Shown piece after piece: positions 48,501 through 63,682 of a stretch of 64,000 nt of DNA (position 1 is the stretch's first letter; the number at the start of each line of letters is the position of its first letter). The notes under the pieces are model-generated. The model was given only the letters and a program-made list of their open reading frames with translations. It was not told the DNA's origin and made no database searches. The stretch spans positions 1,674,001-1,738,000 of the forward strand of contig CP137322.1 of the NCBI GenBank assembly GCA_033182465.1, written 5' to 3'. Source of the stretch: Sanghuangporus weigelae. Its lineage: Eukaryota; Basidiomycota; Agaricomycetes; Hymenochaetales; Hymenochaetaceae. The translations under genes were made by a program, and so were the position numbers.

Positions 48501-50761
48501 TGCTAAAGTCCACATTGCTTTCAGTAAACCTTCTTGTGCAACCTGCGAACTTGCTCAAGAGTTTTTTTTAGATATGCGGCAGTCTTTATCAATCTTACCG
48601 GCATCTCTCAAGAATTAGATATTGTGTCGGACCGATATTTCCTGCTAATGCCTGGGTTTCATGTGGTTTTCGGTATACAGCGGCGACAGAAGAGGTTGAT
48701 TTCCTTTTACGCTGAGATATGCTCACAGGCATTTCAGATATCCGCGAATCAAGCAAAAAAATTTCGCATACGCATTACTGTAATATTCCCACAGACAATG
48801 GACGCAGACTGCGCGGAATCAGAGAAGAAGCTGAAGTGAGTTCAGCGACCATCGGACACCAGGATGAGACTACCAAAGCATTTGTGTTCATTGGTTTGAC
48901 ATTTCCGTTGAGTGTCTTACTATTCCCTCCGATTCGGACTACAAATACACACTTGCGTTATACGGAGCTGGTGGCCACTTTCTATTTTCTCACTGCTCTC
49001 CGGAAGCACCATGCTAGTATCGCCGGTGGTGACCCATTTTCACTTCGGATTTTACGGGTGCAATCGATCACGGCACGGTTCCTGAAAGACGGAGCACAAA
49101 AGCGGTTTACGCAAGGCCTAGTTTGTCGTCAAAATCTGCTCGGAAACCGAGCTACCGGGAGTGGTCTTGTCGGATGGAGACTACCCCTCTTGACTCCAAT
49201 ATGTTAAAAATATCGGTGCTCATTTTCCCTTGGCTGAGCAATGATAGCTTCTTCCACATAGTTTCCGTATGTTTGGTGATGGAGTCGACTTGATTACAAT
49301 AATACGCACCCGTATACGGAAGCAAGATACTCATGGATAATTATCCGCACATGCGTTCAAAATGGGGAAAGCAAGTTCCATTCTATTTAGCTTGTTGCTG
49401 CCTTATTCATCACAGATAGGTTGACGGGGAATTCGGAGATAAGACTATGTAATTCACGATCAGATACGTCAATTGCTCCCTGAGTCCATCGTACACTCAA
49501 TGGCGATGAGGAAAATGGGGTATACTCCGTTATTTTCGATGGTCAAAAATCCAGACTACTTAGAGCCATGGAGTCGGCGAGTCCTCGGGCAGATCCAATT
49601 CCGAGGTCTTGGACAGGAGCATCCTATGTCATCTCTTCCAGGTTCTCGCTAGCAGGACAGAACGGGGACCAATTCGAGAGATCTCAGATCCATGATACGA
49701 CGTCTAGAGATGAATTTGCACTCGGTTTTTGAAGACCTGGGCTGAGTAAAGCCACTAAGGAAAACACAGTCGTAATACCAGATCGATACTTTACGTAGCT
49801 TCGTCCGCAAGAACCCGCTTACGCTTCTTGCGACAGAGACAGCCAATTTGATCATATTTTGTATCTCGAGATCCGAAGGACGCAAAACACTTGAAGTTCT
49901 AGGTGATGGCGACCAATACTTCGCATGTTTGTTCCCGCCAAGTCTATAGGAACATTGACAAAGACCAGCGATCTTCAATCTATCCAGGACGTTTTGACAC
50001 TGAATAGATGGCACCTCGGAGGGAATGAATATCACAACGCCTAGAAAATAATCCCTGAAAAATAATCAGAAGTTAGAGATGTAAGTTAATGAACACAGGA
50101 GAGTCTCATTAGGTTGTGCCAGATCTGACATACCTGGGTAAACATAGATCTGAGCTCCTAAGCACAGTAGAAGAAAATATGTCAGCCAAACCGGAATTTT
50201 CCCTTGAAAGGGGAAGGGAAGGCGAGCCAGCCAGCACAGTGATGCTCGTTCATGAGGTTGCGAGATACTATGAGAACCAGAGACAAACAACCAGCCTAAA
50301 TCACAGTATTAGTCCGATCTTCAATCACTGGCTCAATACTAGTCCCTCGGGAGTCGAGGATCGAAGTAACTAGAGATATAGGAGTTTACCTAGTAGACAA
50401 CAATTCTGGACTCATCAAAAAGGAGCTAGAGACTAAGTTCACAGCACAGAAGAACAAAAACAAAAACATAAAAGCAAATAACTATGCACATGTATATACT
50501 GAGCTTGAAGCTAGGAAGAAAGGGACTGATATAATACATGGTGTTGTTAAGCACAATCAGGTTTCGTCTATATTGAAACGATAAATAGAGCTTGGGTCTC
50601 GCTTGGAGGAAAGGAAAGGAAGAAGAATGAAATGAACTATACCGACGACGGGGTCAAACGGTGTCGGCACAGGAAAATACTTGGAAGGAAATGAGGGCAT
50701 AAGCTGTGATACGCAAAACAATATTTTGCAAAAACCCAGAAGGTTTTGATTAGAATCAATT
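45577..50761. other. Gene-free block 3 (about 5.2 kb)
   Basis: No gene supported; ORFs are 162 codons or less, overlapping and without recognisable motifs. Near its left end are a (TG)n run (45682-45697) and four GACATG-like hexamers (about 45796-45819). I see no terminal repeats or RNA gene. Confidence 0.55.
45682..45819. repeat. Short microsatellites: (TG)n and four hexamer units
   Basis: A TG dinucleotide run at 45682-45697 and, about 100 bp further, GGACAT repeated four times (about 45796-45819). Both lie just downstream of the gene ending at 45576 and are probably in its 3' UTR or beyond. Confidence 0.8.
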
Positions 50762-53105
50762 TTATGGCCACGGTCCGGGTGCCGTTCGCTTGAACTGTTC
50801 AAATCGGAGCTGGAACGCTTCCAACCTGGATGATACGCAGGGATTAGCAACGTACTACAGAAGCCGCTGTGGAAAGGAGATGCACTCACTCGACGTTGCG
50901 TCTTCTTAACCTGGCAATAATTGACATCGTAAGCAAACATCCATTGAAGAAGAAGCAGACAGAAGGAAAAGTGAGAGAACGAAGGTGAAACAGACAAAAA
51001 GGGACGCAAAGACAATGCAAGAGAAACAACCAACGCACTCTTCGACCTGCATCCTGAGTATCCCAATCTCCCTATCCTTACACGTCACGCTCTTCTCCAG
51101 CGCCTTCATCTTCCGCGTCGTTTTCTCGGATTCGGACGTGTAGTCATGCAATGCCGTCTCGAGTGTCGTTTGTTGTGCGGCCATAATGGAAAGTGCGGTT
51201 TGGAGAGCTGTTTGCTGTACGGCCATTTCTGATAGAGCGGATCGGAGAGGTGACGAGGAGCGTGTTTGCTGTGAGAGCTGTGAGGGATTCTGAGAAGAAT
51301 ATTGGGAAGATCCGGGGAGTTGTGAAGGGGTAGCGTTGAAGTGCTTTTCATTGCTCTGCGGGCAACTCCGATTCTGGCTGTTGGTTTGTTGGCTGTTTGA
51401 GTCGGTGACCGTCGGTGTCGGTGTTCGTATATTGGAATTTGTTCCTATAATAATTGATGCAAGCTGCAGGGCGAAGCTCTCCGTCTTAGCTTCCCGTTCG
51501 ACGTCATGTTCATGTTCATGCGCATGCTCATGTCGTCTTTCCTGAGAGGCCCGTTGACTAGAAGGACCAGGATCGGAAATCTCGAAACGATGGGAATTAT
51601 GATTGAAGTTATTTCCTAGGCTCTGCATAAAGATGAAAGCAGTCGAGAAACCAGACCATAACCTAAGCAAGAACTTGAAGAAGTAAAATAAAAAGAGACG
51701 GACGTTTTCTCCGTTAGCGGACTTGCCCAAATCCTCGCGAGCCTTTCCCTTATCCACTGATAATTTGAGAGAAGACACAGAATTATGTGCTTCTTTGTCC
51801 TTCAGGGCGTTAAGCCTTTCTTTTTCTTTCGCGCGTTGAGCGGCTTTGGTAAAGGAGGTCGGGGAAGGCGGGCCTTCGGCTTCGTAGAAATCGTCTATAG
51901 CCAGATCTGCTCCAGTACCCGTCGTCGCTGTGCTTCTGCGATCTAAGGTCTGGGAGGGGGTTGGAAGCTGGGTGTTAAAAGACACTGCGGAGCGACGTGG
52001 CGGCGTGCTGGGCACTTGAATCTGTGGCTGTGATTGCCATTGAGACCCAAGCGCTGTGGACTCATCCTCTTCCATCTTGATGGCGCTCGCAAAGCGCGTT
52101 TTCTTATTCACTGGCCCAGTGTACTCGTCTGCATCTCCTGGGTTAACCTCTCCTCGCTCTTTGTGTGCTTCCTTTTCATCATCAGCGTCCGCATGTCCAT
52201 CCTCGTCATCCTCTCCCCCATGATCCAAAAGAGCGAGACGAATACTCTCATCCCTGCGAGCCTTCGCAGCAGCTCGCTCTTCTTCAGTCATTTCTTGACG
52301 CGCTTTGGGAATGGGGCGAGAGCCTCCCGTCGACATGTGCGCGTAACTTCTCTTAGCAGATGGGAGAAAGGATAGGAGAGTCGTTGTCTGAGGTCCGCTT
52401 TGATTTGAATTTGAACCGGTAGTGACAGCTGCTTTGGACGTGGGCGGTGATGCCGCTGGGCTCTCTTGTTTCAATGGAGATTTCGGCTCAGGCGCCTGGC
52501 CGGGAGCTTGACCTTGGGGAAAGAACAGACCTGTGCCGAAGAGCTCGCTTTCCCATTCTGCTCATATATGTGGGGAGCGAGGATAGGAGGTGAAAAGGTA
52601 AAGGGATTCAGCGTTAGTGATCAATCCTAGGAAAAGGCGAAGATACGACACAGAGACGCCGGGGTATACGTACTCCAGAACTTGCATAGGTCATTCGCGC
52701 AGTGGTAGAATGGCCTAGATGTTATTCGTGAAAGGCCTGAATGAGCGTTAAGGAGCGCAGTATATGCATACCTATCAGGATTCCTTTCTGTCCTAAGAAT
52801 AACAACATACAAATAAGCACGGCTGAACGCGCAGCAGTACTTGTTCTAATCACGGACCTGCTTATTTTCCTTGCAGCAGGCTTATCACAGGCACAAACAA
52901 TTTGGCCGTCTTGGAGGCAGCCGGCAGAGTGGACTTGCGATTTGCCTGTTGGTCCATATTTCTTGTTCTGATTCTGACTCTGGGTCTGAGACTGCGACTG
53001 AGACCAAGAAAGAACAGAGGATGTCTGTGACATCGACGGTGGCAATTTAATAGACTCGTTGCTATTAGAATTAATTGAACATATAGTGGAGAGTGGGTGT
53101 CCCAA
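50762..53105 (-). CDS. GRF-type zinc finger protein with C-terminal coiled coil
   Basis: The start is MGHPLSTICS at 53105 or MSQTSSVLSW at 53033, followed by a Ser/Gln run. Small exons then join to VCACDKPAARKISR, TERNPDRPFYHC and ANDLCKFWKWESELFG. This is a GRF zinc finger (C-x-C, then FY-x-C and C-x-F-W-x-W), a single-stranded nucleic-acid-binding fold found in APE2, TOP3A and NEIL3. The long middle is disordered, with KQESPAASPP, RQEMTEEERAAAKARRDES, STPPRRSAVSF and HEHAHEHEHDVE. The C-terminus (ALSEMAVQQTALQTALSIMAAQ, MKALEKSVTCKDREIGILRMQ) is helical. Removing two more introns extends the coiled coil to VEELRRRNVELEAFQLRFEQF and ends at 50762. No catalytic domain is attached. It may act in DNA repair or RNA binding; that is inference. 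Confidence 0.8.
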
Positions 53106-53251
53106 CGAGGAGAGAAAATGGTGGTGTCGCAGTCGGTGTTGATGTTCAAGTCAGTCCGCGTCTACGCGAGCGCTTAACTTCACAGGAGGGGAGGTCAACG
53201 ACGCCTCCCGCCAAGAGCCAACACACGCCTTCCTTCAGTCATTCACCACTC

Positions 53252-53848
53252 ATGATCGAGACTCAACTCAAATACTTCCGGCCACAAGACGATGCATCGC
53301 CCGCCCTCGTCGTCCAAGTGACCCGCCTGGTAGATTCGTACATGCTCTGGGTTGGCCCGACGAACGCAAGAAGTGCGGAAGATCGTGATGCGGTGGAAAT
53401 GGCCCCTCAAAATGGGAGCTTGTGTCGAGATTGGGCATGTGCTATGCCGCCTCTCGCTGTATGGCCCATTCTCATATGTTTATGAACCGTGTGGTGGTTC
53501 ATTATTTTGCTGACTTCTTTTGATGAAGAGCAACGTATCGCCTTCTGGGACTTCTCTTCTACGCGCTTCTTCGTCTGATCTGGCACTGCCAATGGCTCAG
53601 AGGCTTGGTTTGTGGTTGTGTCGTCTTCTGCGGGTGCAAAAGGGCTGATATGACTCTTTTTTTTTTTTTTTTTTTTTCCTTCCAATTTTCACAAATTCAC
53701 GTTTATTGTGTTAGCACGACGATTTAAGAGGCAGATATTCCTGTCGATTGATATACCTCCTGCGTTTCTCTCCATGGGGCATGGACCGAAATTGGCGCTT
53801 GAAGCGGAAAAGCGACTTGTCGAGACGCTGAAGGAGCTTGAACAGTAG
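53252..53848 (+). CDS. POC4: Proteasome assembly chaperone 4 (PSMG4/Poc4-like)
   Basis: Small chaperone that, with chaperone 3, helps build the 20S alpha ring. Exons 53252-53458, 53529-53607 and 53715-53848 give 139 residues in frame. The start is MIETQLKYFRPQDD. The core VVQVTRLVDSYMLWVG is the diagnostic PAC4 strand pair. It continues with DWACAMPPLASNVSPSGTSLL, DLALPMAQRLARRFKRQIFL and SIDIPPAFLSMGHGPKLALE, ending LVETLKELEQ. Length fits the family (about 120-150). The second intron contains a run of 21 T. Divergent from the GRF-finger gene across 146-218 bp. Confidence 0.87.
53657..53677 (+). repeat. Run of 21 T in the second POC4 intron
   Basis: Homopolymer between the donor at 53608 and the acceptor at 53714, in the position of a polypyrimidine tract. 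Its length is prone to sequencing error and slippage. Confidence 0.95.
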
Positions 53849-54123
53849 AGTATATTACAGTAAAATAATATAAATATTGCCCTGAACCACGAGAGAAAGC
53901 GTTACGTTTGTTGACGTGTGTCACTCGTCGAGTTCGGGCTCGTCTCAGCTCACTCTCGGCCTCAATCCACCAGCAGTCCCTCTCTTTCGTCCTCCTCGCC
54001 ATCTTCGTCAGCCTCGCCGTGCCTCAAGACGGCAGAATTGTCCCGTAATTTAGCATTAATTTCTTCGTCCGTTGTCACTCCAACCCGTGACCGGCGTCGG
54101 CACTCCCTGGGACTCTTGGGATT

Positions 54124-58469
<4,346 letters not shown>

Positions 58470-59370
58470 GGTTGACAGGTTCTAGACTTTTTCCTTTTGT
58501 CTCAATGCACTCACGTCGCGCCGGTATGTTTCGGACTGTGATCGTCGTCGTGCCATCCATCCACCAATCTGATGATATTTTCCTTCCAAATTGTCCCCAT
58601 TCAAAACCTTTGACTTCCCCAATCGCTATTCTGACCTACCCATGACACGGAACACCCAGCCAACTTATAATTCTTCACACTGCGTTGATACGTAGTTACA
58701 ATTTTTTTCCCTTTCGTCCTTCCGCATGAATATGCTGCGCTGTGGATGATTCATTTTTGTCTCTCTTCCCCACTTCCACATGCCCCATGATGTACATGAT
58801 ACCTTGCAATTGTGATGGTGCGTTATTTACAGTTCATTGCGCTTTAGGCGATCATGTGCTACAGTGCGCGATCCTAAAGCTGTCCGTCCGTGGCTGCTGA
58901 CTCTCATGGTGTTTGCTTCTGAGCCGTACCTTCTGATAATCCGACTGTTCAACTATCGGACACTAGGTCCCGTGTCTGCACCTGACATCAATGGCGCTGG
59001 TTGGTTCTTATGAACTCTGGCTTTGTGCTCACTAGCTCTGGCGACAGTACGACGAAGTTTTGACTTCTTCAAAAGTCCTACAAAGGTCTCAAAGCTATTA
59101 TAGCATTTTCTCGGGCTTCGGACGATAAGGTTTTTCGTGTTGACCAAGGGTGATTCTCAACCACAGGCATTTTTGTTAGCGGAGGCAAAAAGAAAACCAA
59201 GCAATTCCATCGTGATCAATTTATTTGATTTCTGGCACTTACTAGGGGGATATACAGGGGCTTATTCATCCTGCCCGAGATATCCGGTGGCCTCCACGTT
59301 TGACCAAAAAGTATTTCAAATGGCCAGAAATTACTCACATTTTCAGTTACATAGAACGACTAACTACAGC
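58470..59370. other. Intergenic stretch between YAK1 and the NmrA-like array
   Basis: About 0.9 kb. The left part is probably YAK1 3' UTR. Near 59110 is CTCGGGCTTCGG and near 59270 CTGCCCGAGATA; similar motifs occur upstream of the other two NmrA-like copies. No coding exon seen. Confidence 0.5.
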
Positions 59371-60626
59371 ATTTCCGGAAAACTCATTCTTGTCATCGGC
59401 GCGACGGGTGCTCAGGGCATTGCAGTTATTGATGCTTTACTTTCTCCAGGAAGTCCATCTCTGTATGCCGTTAGGGCTTTCATGCGCGACCCTGACTGAA
59501 AGCGCACTCAAGAGCTGAAGGTAAAAGGAGCGGAACTTGCCAAAGGTAAGCACTCCTCATTCTGCTCTATATGTCATTTTATATGCATGACTTATGACTT
59601 GAAGGTTCTTTTGAGGATTTCCCGGCAGTTTACGATACCTTGAAGGGTTTGGAACAACACTGACAGCTTCACCGTCGAGGTGGCCCGCGAGATCTACGTT
59701 GGAATGCGCCTCCTCGAGCTCGTCAAACAGACCGGCACCGTTCGTCACTACATTTGGAGTAGCCTTGACTATGCTTCGAAGGTACGTTTTATGTATCTCC
59801 TCGTATGCTCTAAGCTGAAATTATAGTGTGGAAAACGAACTACAACCCAGACTATAGGTCCGAACACCATGATGCTAAGGCACGTGTTGCTGATTTGATG
59901 ACAGCCAACGTCTTCGGATACGAGTGAAGATGGCATGACGCGGAATACCGTTAGTTCAGTGCTGGTCCGTATATGGACATGTTGAGAACGGTAACTATTT
60001 CGATTCACTGCACGAGAGACAACTCCTTCTAATTCTTATCGTAAGACTATCAATAGCCCATGATTGGACCCATCACACGACACGTGGATGATATGTACTT
60101 TCGTTTTCGCCTCTCCCTTCGGAGGCCGGCACGTCGCGATGCGTGACATCGGATTCTTCGCGCGTTACTCATTCGACCATCGCACGGAGGTCTCCAGTAA
60201 AGATCTCGAGATCGCGAGCGAGATGGTCGCATGGGACGGCCAGATGGACTCGTCGAGACATTCAAACGCGTTACGGGTCAGAAAGTCGTTTACGTCCGGC
60301 AGACCATAGGTGAATAGATGGCGAGTTGTTGCGGCGGATGCGGATCTTGGTAGCACCACTTGGCGTGAGAACTTCTCATAAGTAGTTTTATACCTTACTT
60401 TCTTCGGTATTACCTAGACTAAAGAATATTTCTCTTCAGTGCGTTCTGGCGCTTATTGGGGGGGGATGTTATCAAACGAGATATGAAGTTGATCCGCTCC
60501 GTCAACCCCAATGGTGACACTCTCGAAAACTGGATGCGCGCGCCTGGACAGTTTGATACTGTGCTTAAGATTGTCGAGGACCATGCCTACGCGACCATCA
60601 ATGAGGATGTGGTCTCGAAGCTGTAG
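59371..60626 (+). pseudogene. Decayed NmrA-like gene, copy 1
   Basis: Clear paralogue of the intact gene at 61561. It reads GKLILVIGATGAQGIAVIDALL, then AVRAFMRDPD and a stop (TGA at 59497-59499) where copy 2 has a Ser codon. The start codon position is ATT rather than ATG. In the second exon an in-frame reading is lost around ...LKGLEQH, where copy 2 reads MKGAYGVWANTD, so sequence is missing. Later exons are still recognisable (FVFASPFGGRHVAMRDIGFFARYSFDH; VKLIRSVNPNGDTLENWM-like) but with further frame changes. Intron positions match copy 2, so it arose by DNA duplication, not by reverse transcription. Confidence 0.85.
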
Positions 60627-61249
60627 TCGAGTCAAACGTCTTAGATGCTGCCGTTTCTCATGTCTATCCTTGCAGATTCAAGTTAAGTCAGTATAATGCC
60701 TGTCTATTAATGTCCTTACCCGGATCTGAATTAGCAAACCAGTTGTCTTGCTCTCAACTTTGTATGAACCTCTTTATCTATTGCGTGCTAAAGTACATTC
60801 AGAACCGCATATTGTAAGAACTGAGAGAAGTTTCGATGAAGAGCCTAAGAAATGGAATGTTCATTCGTAGGCTGCACTAGACAAGACTAGAACCCAATAT
60901 TAAGTCTTCGGCAATTGCCGGATTTTGAGCCTTCGGCATCGGCTGGAGAGTTTCTTGATGCTTACCACGGCCATCTGCCTCGGGCAATGTGACGAGAAGA
61001 CTATCTACGACCTTTCATGCAAATTATTGAAGTCATCTACGATGATCATTTGCCGTATAAGAGAACATTACTGGTCTAACGGACACTCGTTTCTATGATT
61101 TCCGGACTGGGATTTTCGACGGTCGGTTCATAAGCTTTGGTGCCTATGGGGCCACCTGCTAGGTTTCTCTTGATTCGCCGGCTCTCTAGCAGTATCCAAA
61201 ATGACGTGAAGTTGCGTTTTCGCGGTTCTTACAGAGCTTATGAGCAATT

Positions 61250-61560
61250 GTGTCATCACTCGGGCTTCGGGCAATAGATTATGTGCTCTGCTTTCACTAC
61301 TTAGCAAGCTCGCCGGTGTCGTAATGAAGTCAATTGATTTTACTTGCCATCTAAGCAAGTTGATCCCTGCTACTGACCAGATTTGAAAGCCAGATCGGGT
61401 TTACATGTTCTGCCCGAGGAAGATTCCCAGAATCTGCTGGGATATGGCTCTCTCGGACTATACCCGAGGCTTGGTTGAAAGGCTTTAAAAGTGCCTGAGA
61501 TCTTTCGTATTCCTGACATCGACCAATCCGAAACCATTGGAAACACTTTATCTGCAGAGC
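61250..61560 (+). promoter_or_regulatory. Upstream region of the intact NmrA-like gene, shared with copy 3
   Basis: Contains CTCGGGCTTCGGGCAATAG (about 61259), a block AGATCGGGTTTACATGTTCT with GCCCGAGG (about 61390-61422) and a TATA-like GGCTTTAAAA (61481-61490), 71-80 nt before the start codon. Each has a close counterpart in the same order upstream of copy 3. Shared ancestry is clear; regulatory function is inferred. Confidence 0.55.
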
Positions 61561-62864
61561 ATGTCTGGACAGAAACTCATCCTCGTCATTGGTGCAACTG
61601 GAGCGCAAGGCATCGCAGTCATTGATGCACTACTTGCTCCTGGGGCGGATAATAGCCCATCACCGTATGCTGTCCGAGCTCTCACACGCGATCCTGAATC
61701 AAAGCGCTCGCTAGAGCTGAAGGCAAAGGGAGTAGAATGCGTCAAAGGTGAGCAAGTCGCCTCTTTAGTCGGCTAAGATTGTCCTTGTCCTTAAATTATG
61801 TTGTGAAGGTTCCTTTGAAGACTTCCCGGCCGTCTACGAAGCCATGAAAGGCGCGTATGGCGTATGGGCTAATACCGACGGATTTACTGTTGGCGAACTT
61901 CGCGAAGTTTATGCTGGACTGCGAATTTTCGAGCTTGCTAAACAGACCGGCAGCGTTCGTCATTACATTTGGAGTAATCTCGACTATGTTACGAAGGTAT
62001 GAATTTATTTCGAGGATTTGTTCGGCGTGATCCAGGCTGATGTCACACGTAGAAAGCTAGCTATAATCCAGACTACAGAGTAGAGCACTATGATGGCAAA
62101 GGACGTATCGCGGACTGGTTGAAAGCTCAGCCTACGGATATAAGTGAGAACGGAATGACGTGGAGCGTGGTCACTACTGGACCGTATATGGACATGCTGA
62201 AGATCGTAAGTTAATACATCGCTCAGAGCTCATTTCTTATTCGTCTCATGATAATCGGCAGGGCATGTTCGCACCACTTACACAACGTTCCGACGGTACT
62301 TTCGTTTTCGCCTCTCCAATTGGAGACGGCCATGTCCCAATGATTAGTCTACGCGATCTCGGGTTCTTCGCCCGTTATTCATTTGACCATCGCCGTGAAG
62401 TTTCAGGTAAAGACCTTGAGGTTGCAAGCCAGGTGGTCGGTTGGGATGGTCCTAATGGCGTCGTCGAGACGTTCAAGCGCATTACGGGTCAGAAGGCCGT
62501 GTTCGTTCGTCAGACCGTGGACGAATGGATGGAAAACTTCCGTAATACGGAGCATCCTGTAGCTTTAGATATGAAGCCGGGCAGTACGACCTGGCGCAAG
62601 AATTTCTCGTGGGTATATTTGCCTTCTCGTCTCCAGAGTAAAGTATCTGACAATTTTTCCTATAGAGCCTTTTGGCGTATGTGGCGCGACGACATTATCA
62701 AACGCGACATGAAGTGGATCCGCTCCATTAACTCGAACGGTGATACGCTTGAGAGCTGGATGTGCGCAAACAACTATACGGGTCATATGCGGGACAAATT
62801 GCTCAAGAATGTCGAGGACCACGATCACCTTGCTCTCAATAGGGACGTTATTGCGAAGCTCTAA
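61561..62864 (+). CDS. NmrA-like NAD(P)-binding protein, intact copy 2
   Basis: Five exons: 61561-61747, 61809-61996, 62053-62205, 62262-62608 and 62666-62864, giving 357 residues in frame. Start MSGQKLILVIGATGAQGIAV: the dinucleotide loop GATGAQG fits the NmrA/atypical short-chain dehydrogenase family (Gly-x-x-Gly-x-x-Gly). Other blocks: ALTRDPESKRSLELKAKGVE, GSFEDFPAVYEAMKGAYGVW, TGSVRHYIWSNLDYVTK, WSVVTTGPYMDMLKI and RDLGFFARYSFDHRREVSG. The catalytic Tyr-x-x-x-Lys of classical SDRs is not evident, as usual for NmrA-like redox-sensing or reductase-like proteins. An in-frame Met 24 nt upstream (61537) is possible. Substrate or partner unknown. It lies between two broken paralogues. Confidence 0.9.
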
Positions 62865-63231
62865 TCAGTTCACGTTGCTGTAGTTTCGAATTGGCTAGGC
62901 GTAGTAGGTGTTCTAGTCCGTCGGATCTGAATGATGAGCAGGTACAAATGTTTTGTCTACTACAGCCACTGTATGGCCCGAGCTTCGGGAAATAAACTAC
63001 ATGTGCTCCGAGATCAAATTTACTGGGGACTGTAATGAAGACATGTGCTCTATCAATCAAGGACTCAGATTCTCATTTCCCATGCTACCTGTGTTGGAAA
63101 GCAAGATCAGGTTTATGTGTTCTGCCCGGGATATATGTTCTTCAGGTTTAGCCGATGGCTTTTAAAGGAGCCGGGAACTCTTACTTTTCGTAAGAACATT
63201 GAGTAATCTAAAGCCACTTATCTGAAGCTAT

Positions 63232-63682
63232 ACAGATGCCAGGATTGAGACTGGCGCGCAAGACATCGCAGTCATGAGTGCTTTACTCGCTCCTAGAGTG
63301 GACGGTAGCTGTCTCCGTATACTGTCCGAGCTCTTATGCGCGATCCTGAATCAACGCGATCTCGGGAATTGAAGGCAAAGCGTGTAGAAGGCGCAGAAGA
63401 AGCGCAAGTTCATCTTTTCTCTACCATCGTGAATTCTTAAGTGTGTTAGGAAGGATCCTTCGAAGACTTTCAAGGTCTCTTCTAACCCATTACGCCGAAT
63501 ATGGAGCCCAGCCGTTCCTGCTTAAACAGTGAAACACCTTAAAATAATTATTTCACCAGTGTGTCTGGTGCATGTGGCACGACACAAGTAACTCTACGGG
63601 CCATATGTGGGGTGGATTGATCATGAAAGCTGGGGACCACAGTCACCTCGTTTCTAGCAGGGATGTGATTGCCAGACTTTAG
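63232..63682 (+). pseudogene. Truncated NmrA-like gene, copy 3
   Basis: Matches the first exon of copy 2 (GAQDIAVMSALLAP-like, then LMRDPESTRSRELKAK), the start of exon 2 (GSFEDFQG) and the end of exon 5 (NSTGHMWG...DHSHLVSSRDVIARL, stop 63680-63682). Most of exons 2-4 and part of exon 5 are missing, and frame is lost within exon 1. Its upstream DNA (about 62970-63231) still resembles that of copy 2, including a TTTAAAGG element at 63161. Confidence 0.85.

Noticed and set aside
48534-49207. Overlapping 101- and 162-codon frames, considered as a decayed enzyme gene
   Set aside because: No conserved motif in either frame and no plausible splice joins.
52680-52720. tRNA-like string (GCAGTGGTAGAATGGC)
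   Set aside because: It is the reverse complement of the GRF-finger coding exon, and no acceptor stem or T-arm can be folded around it.
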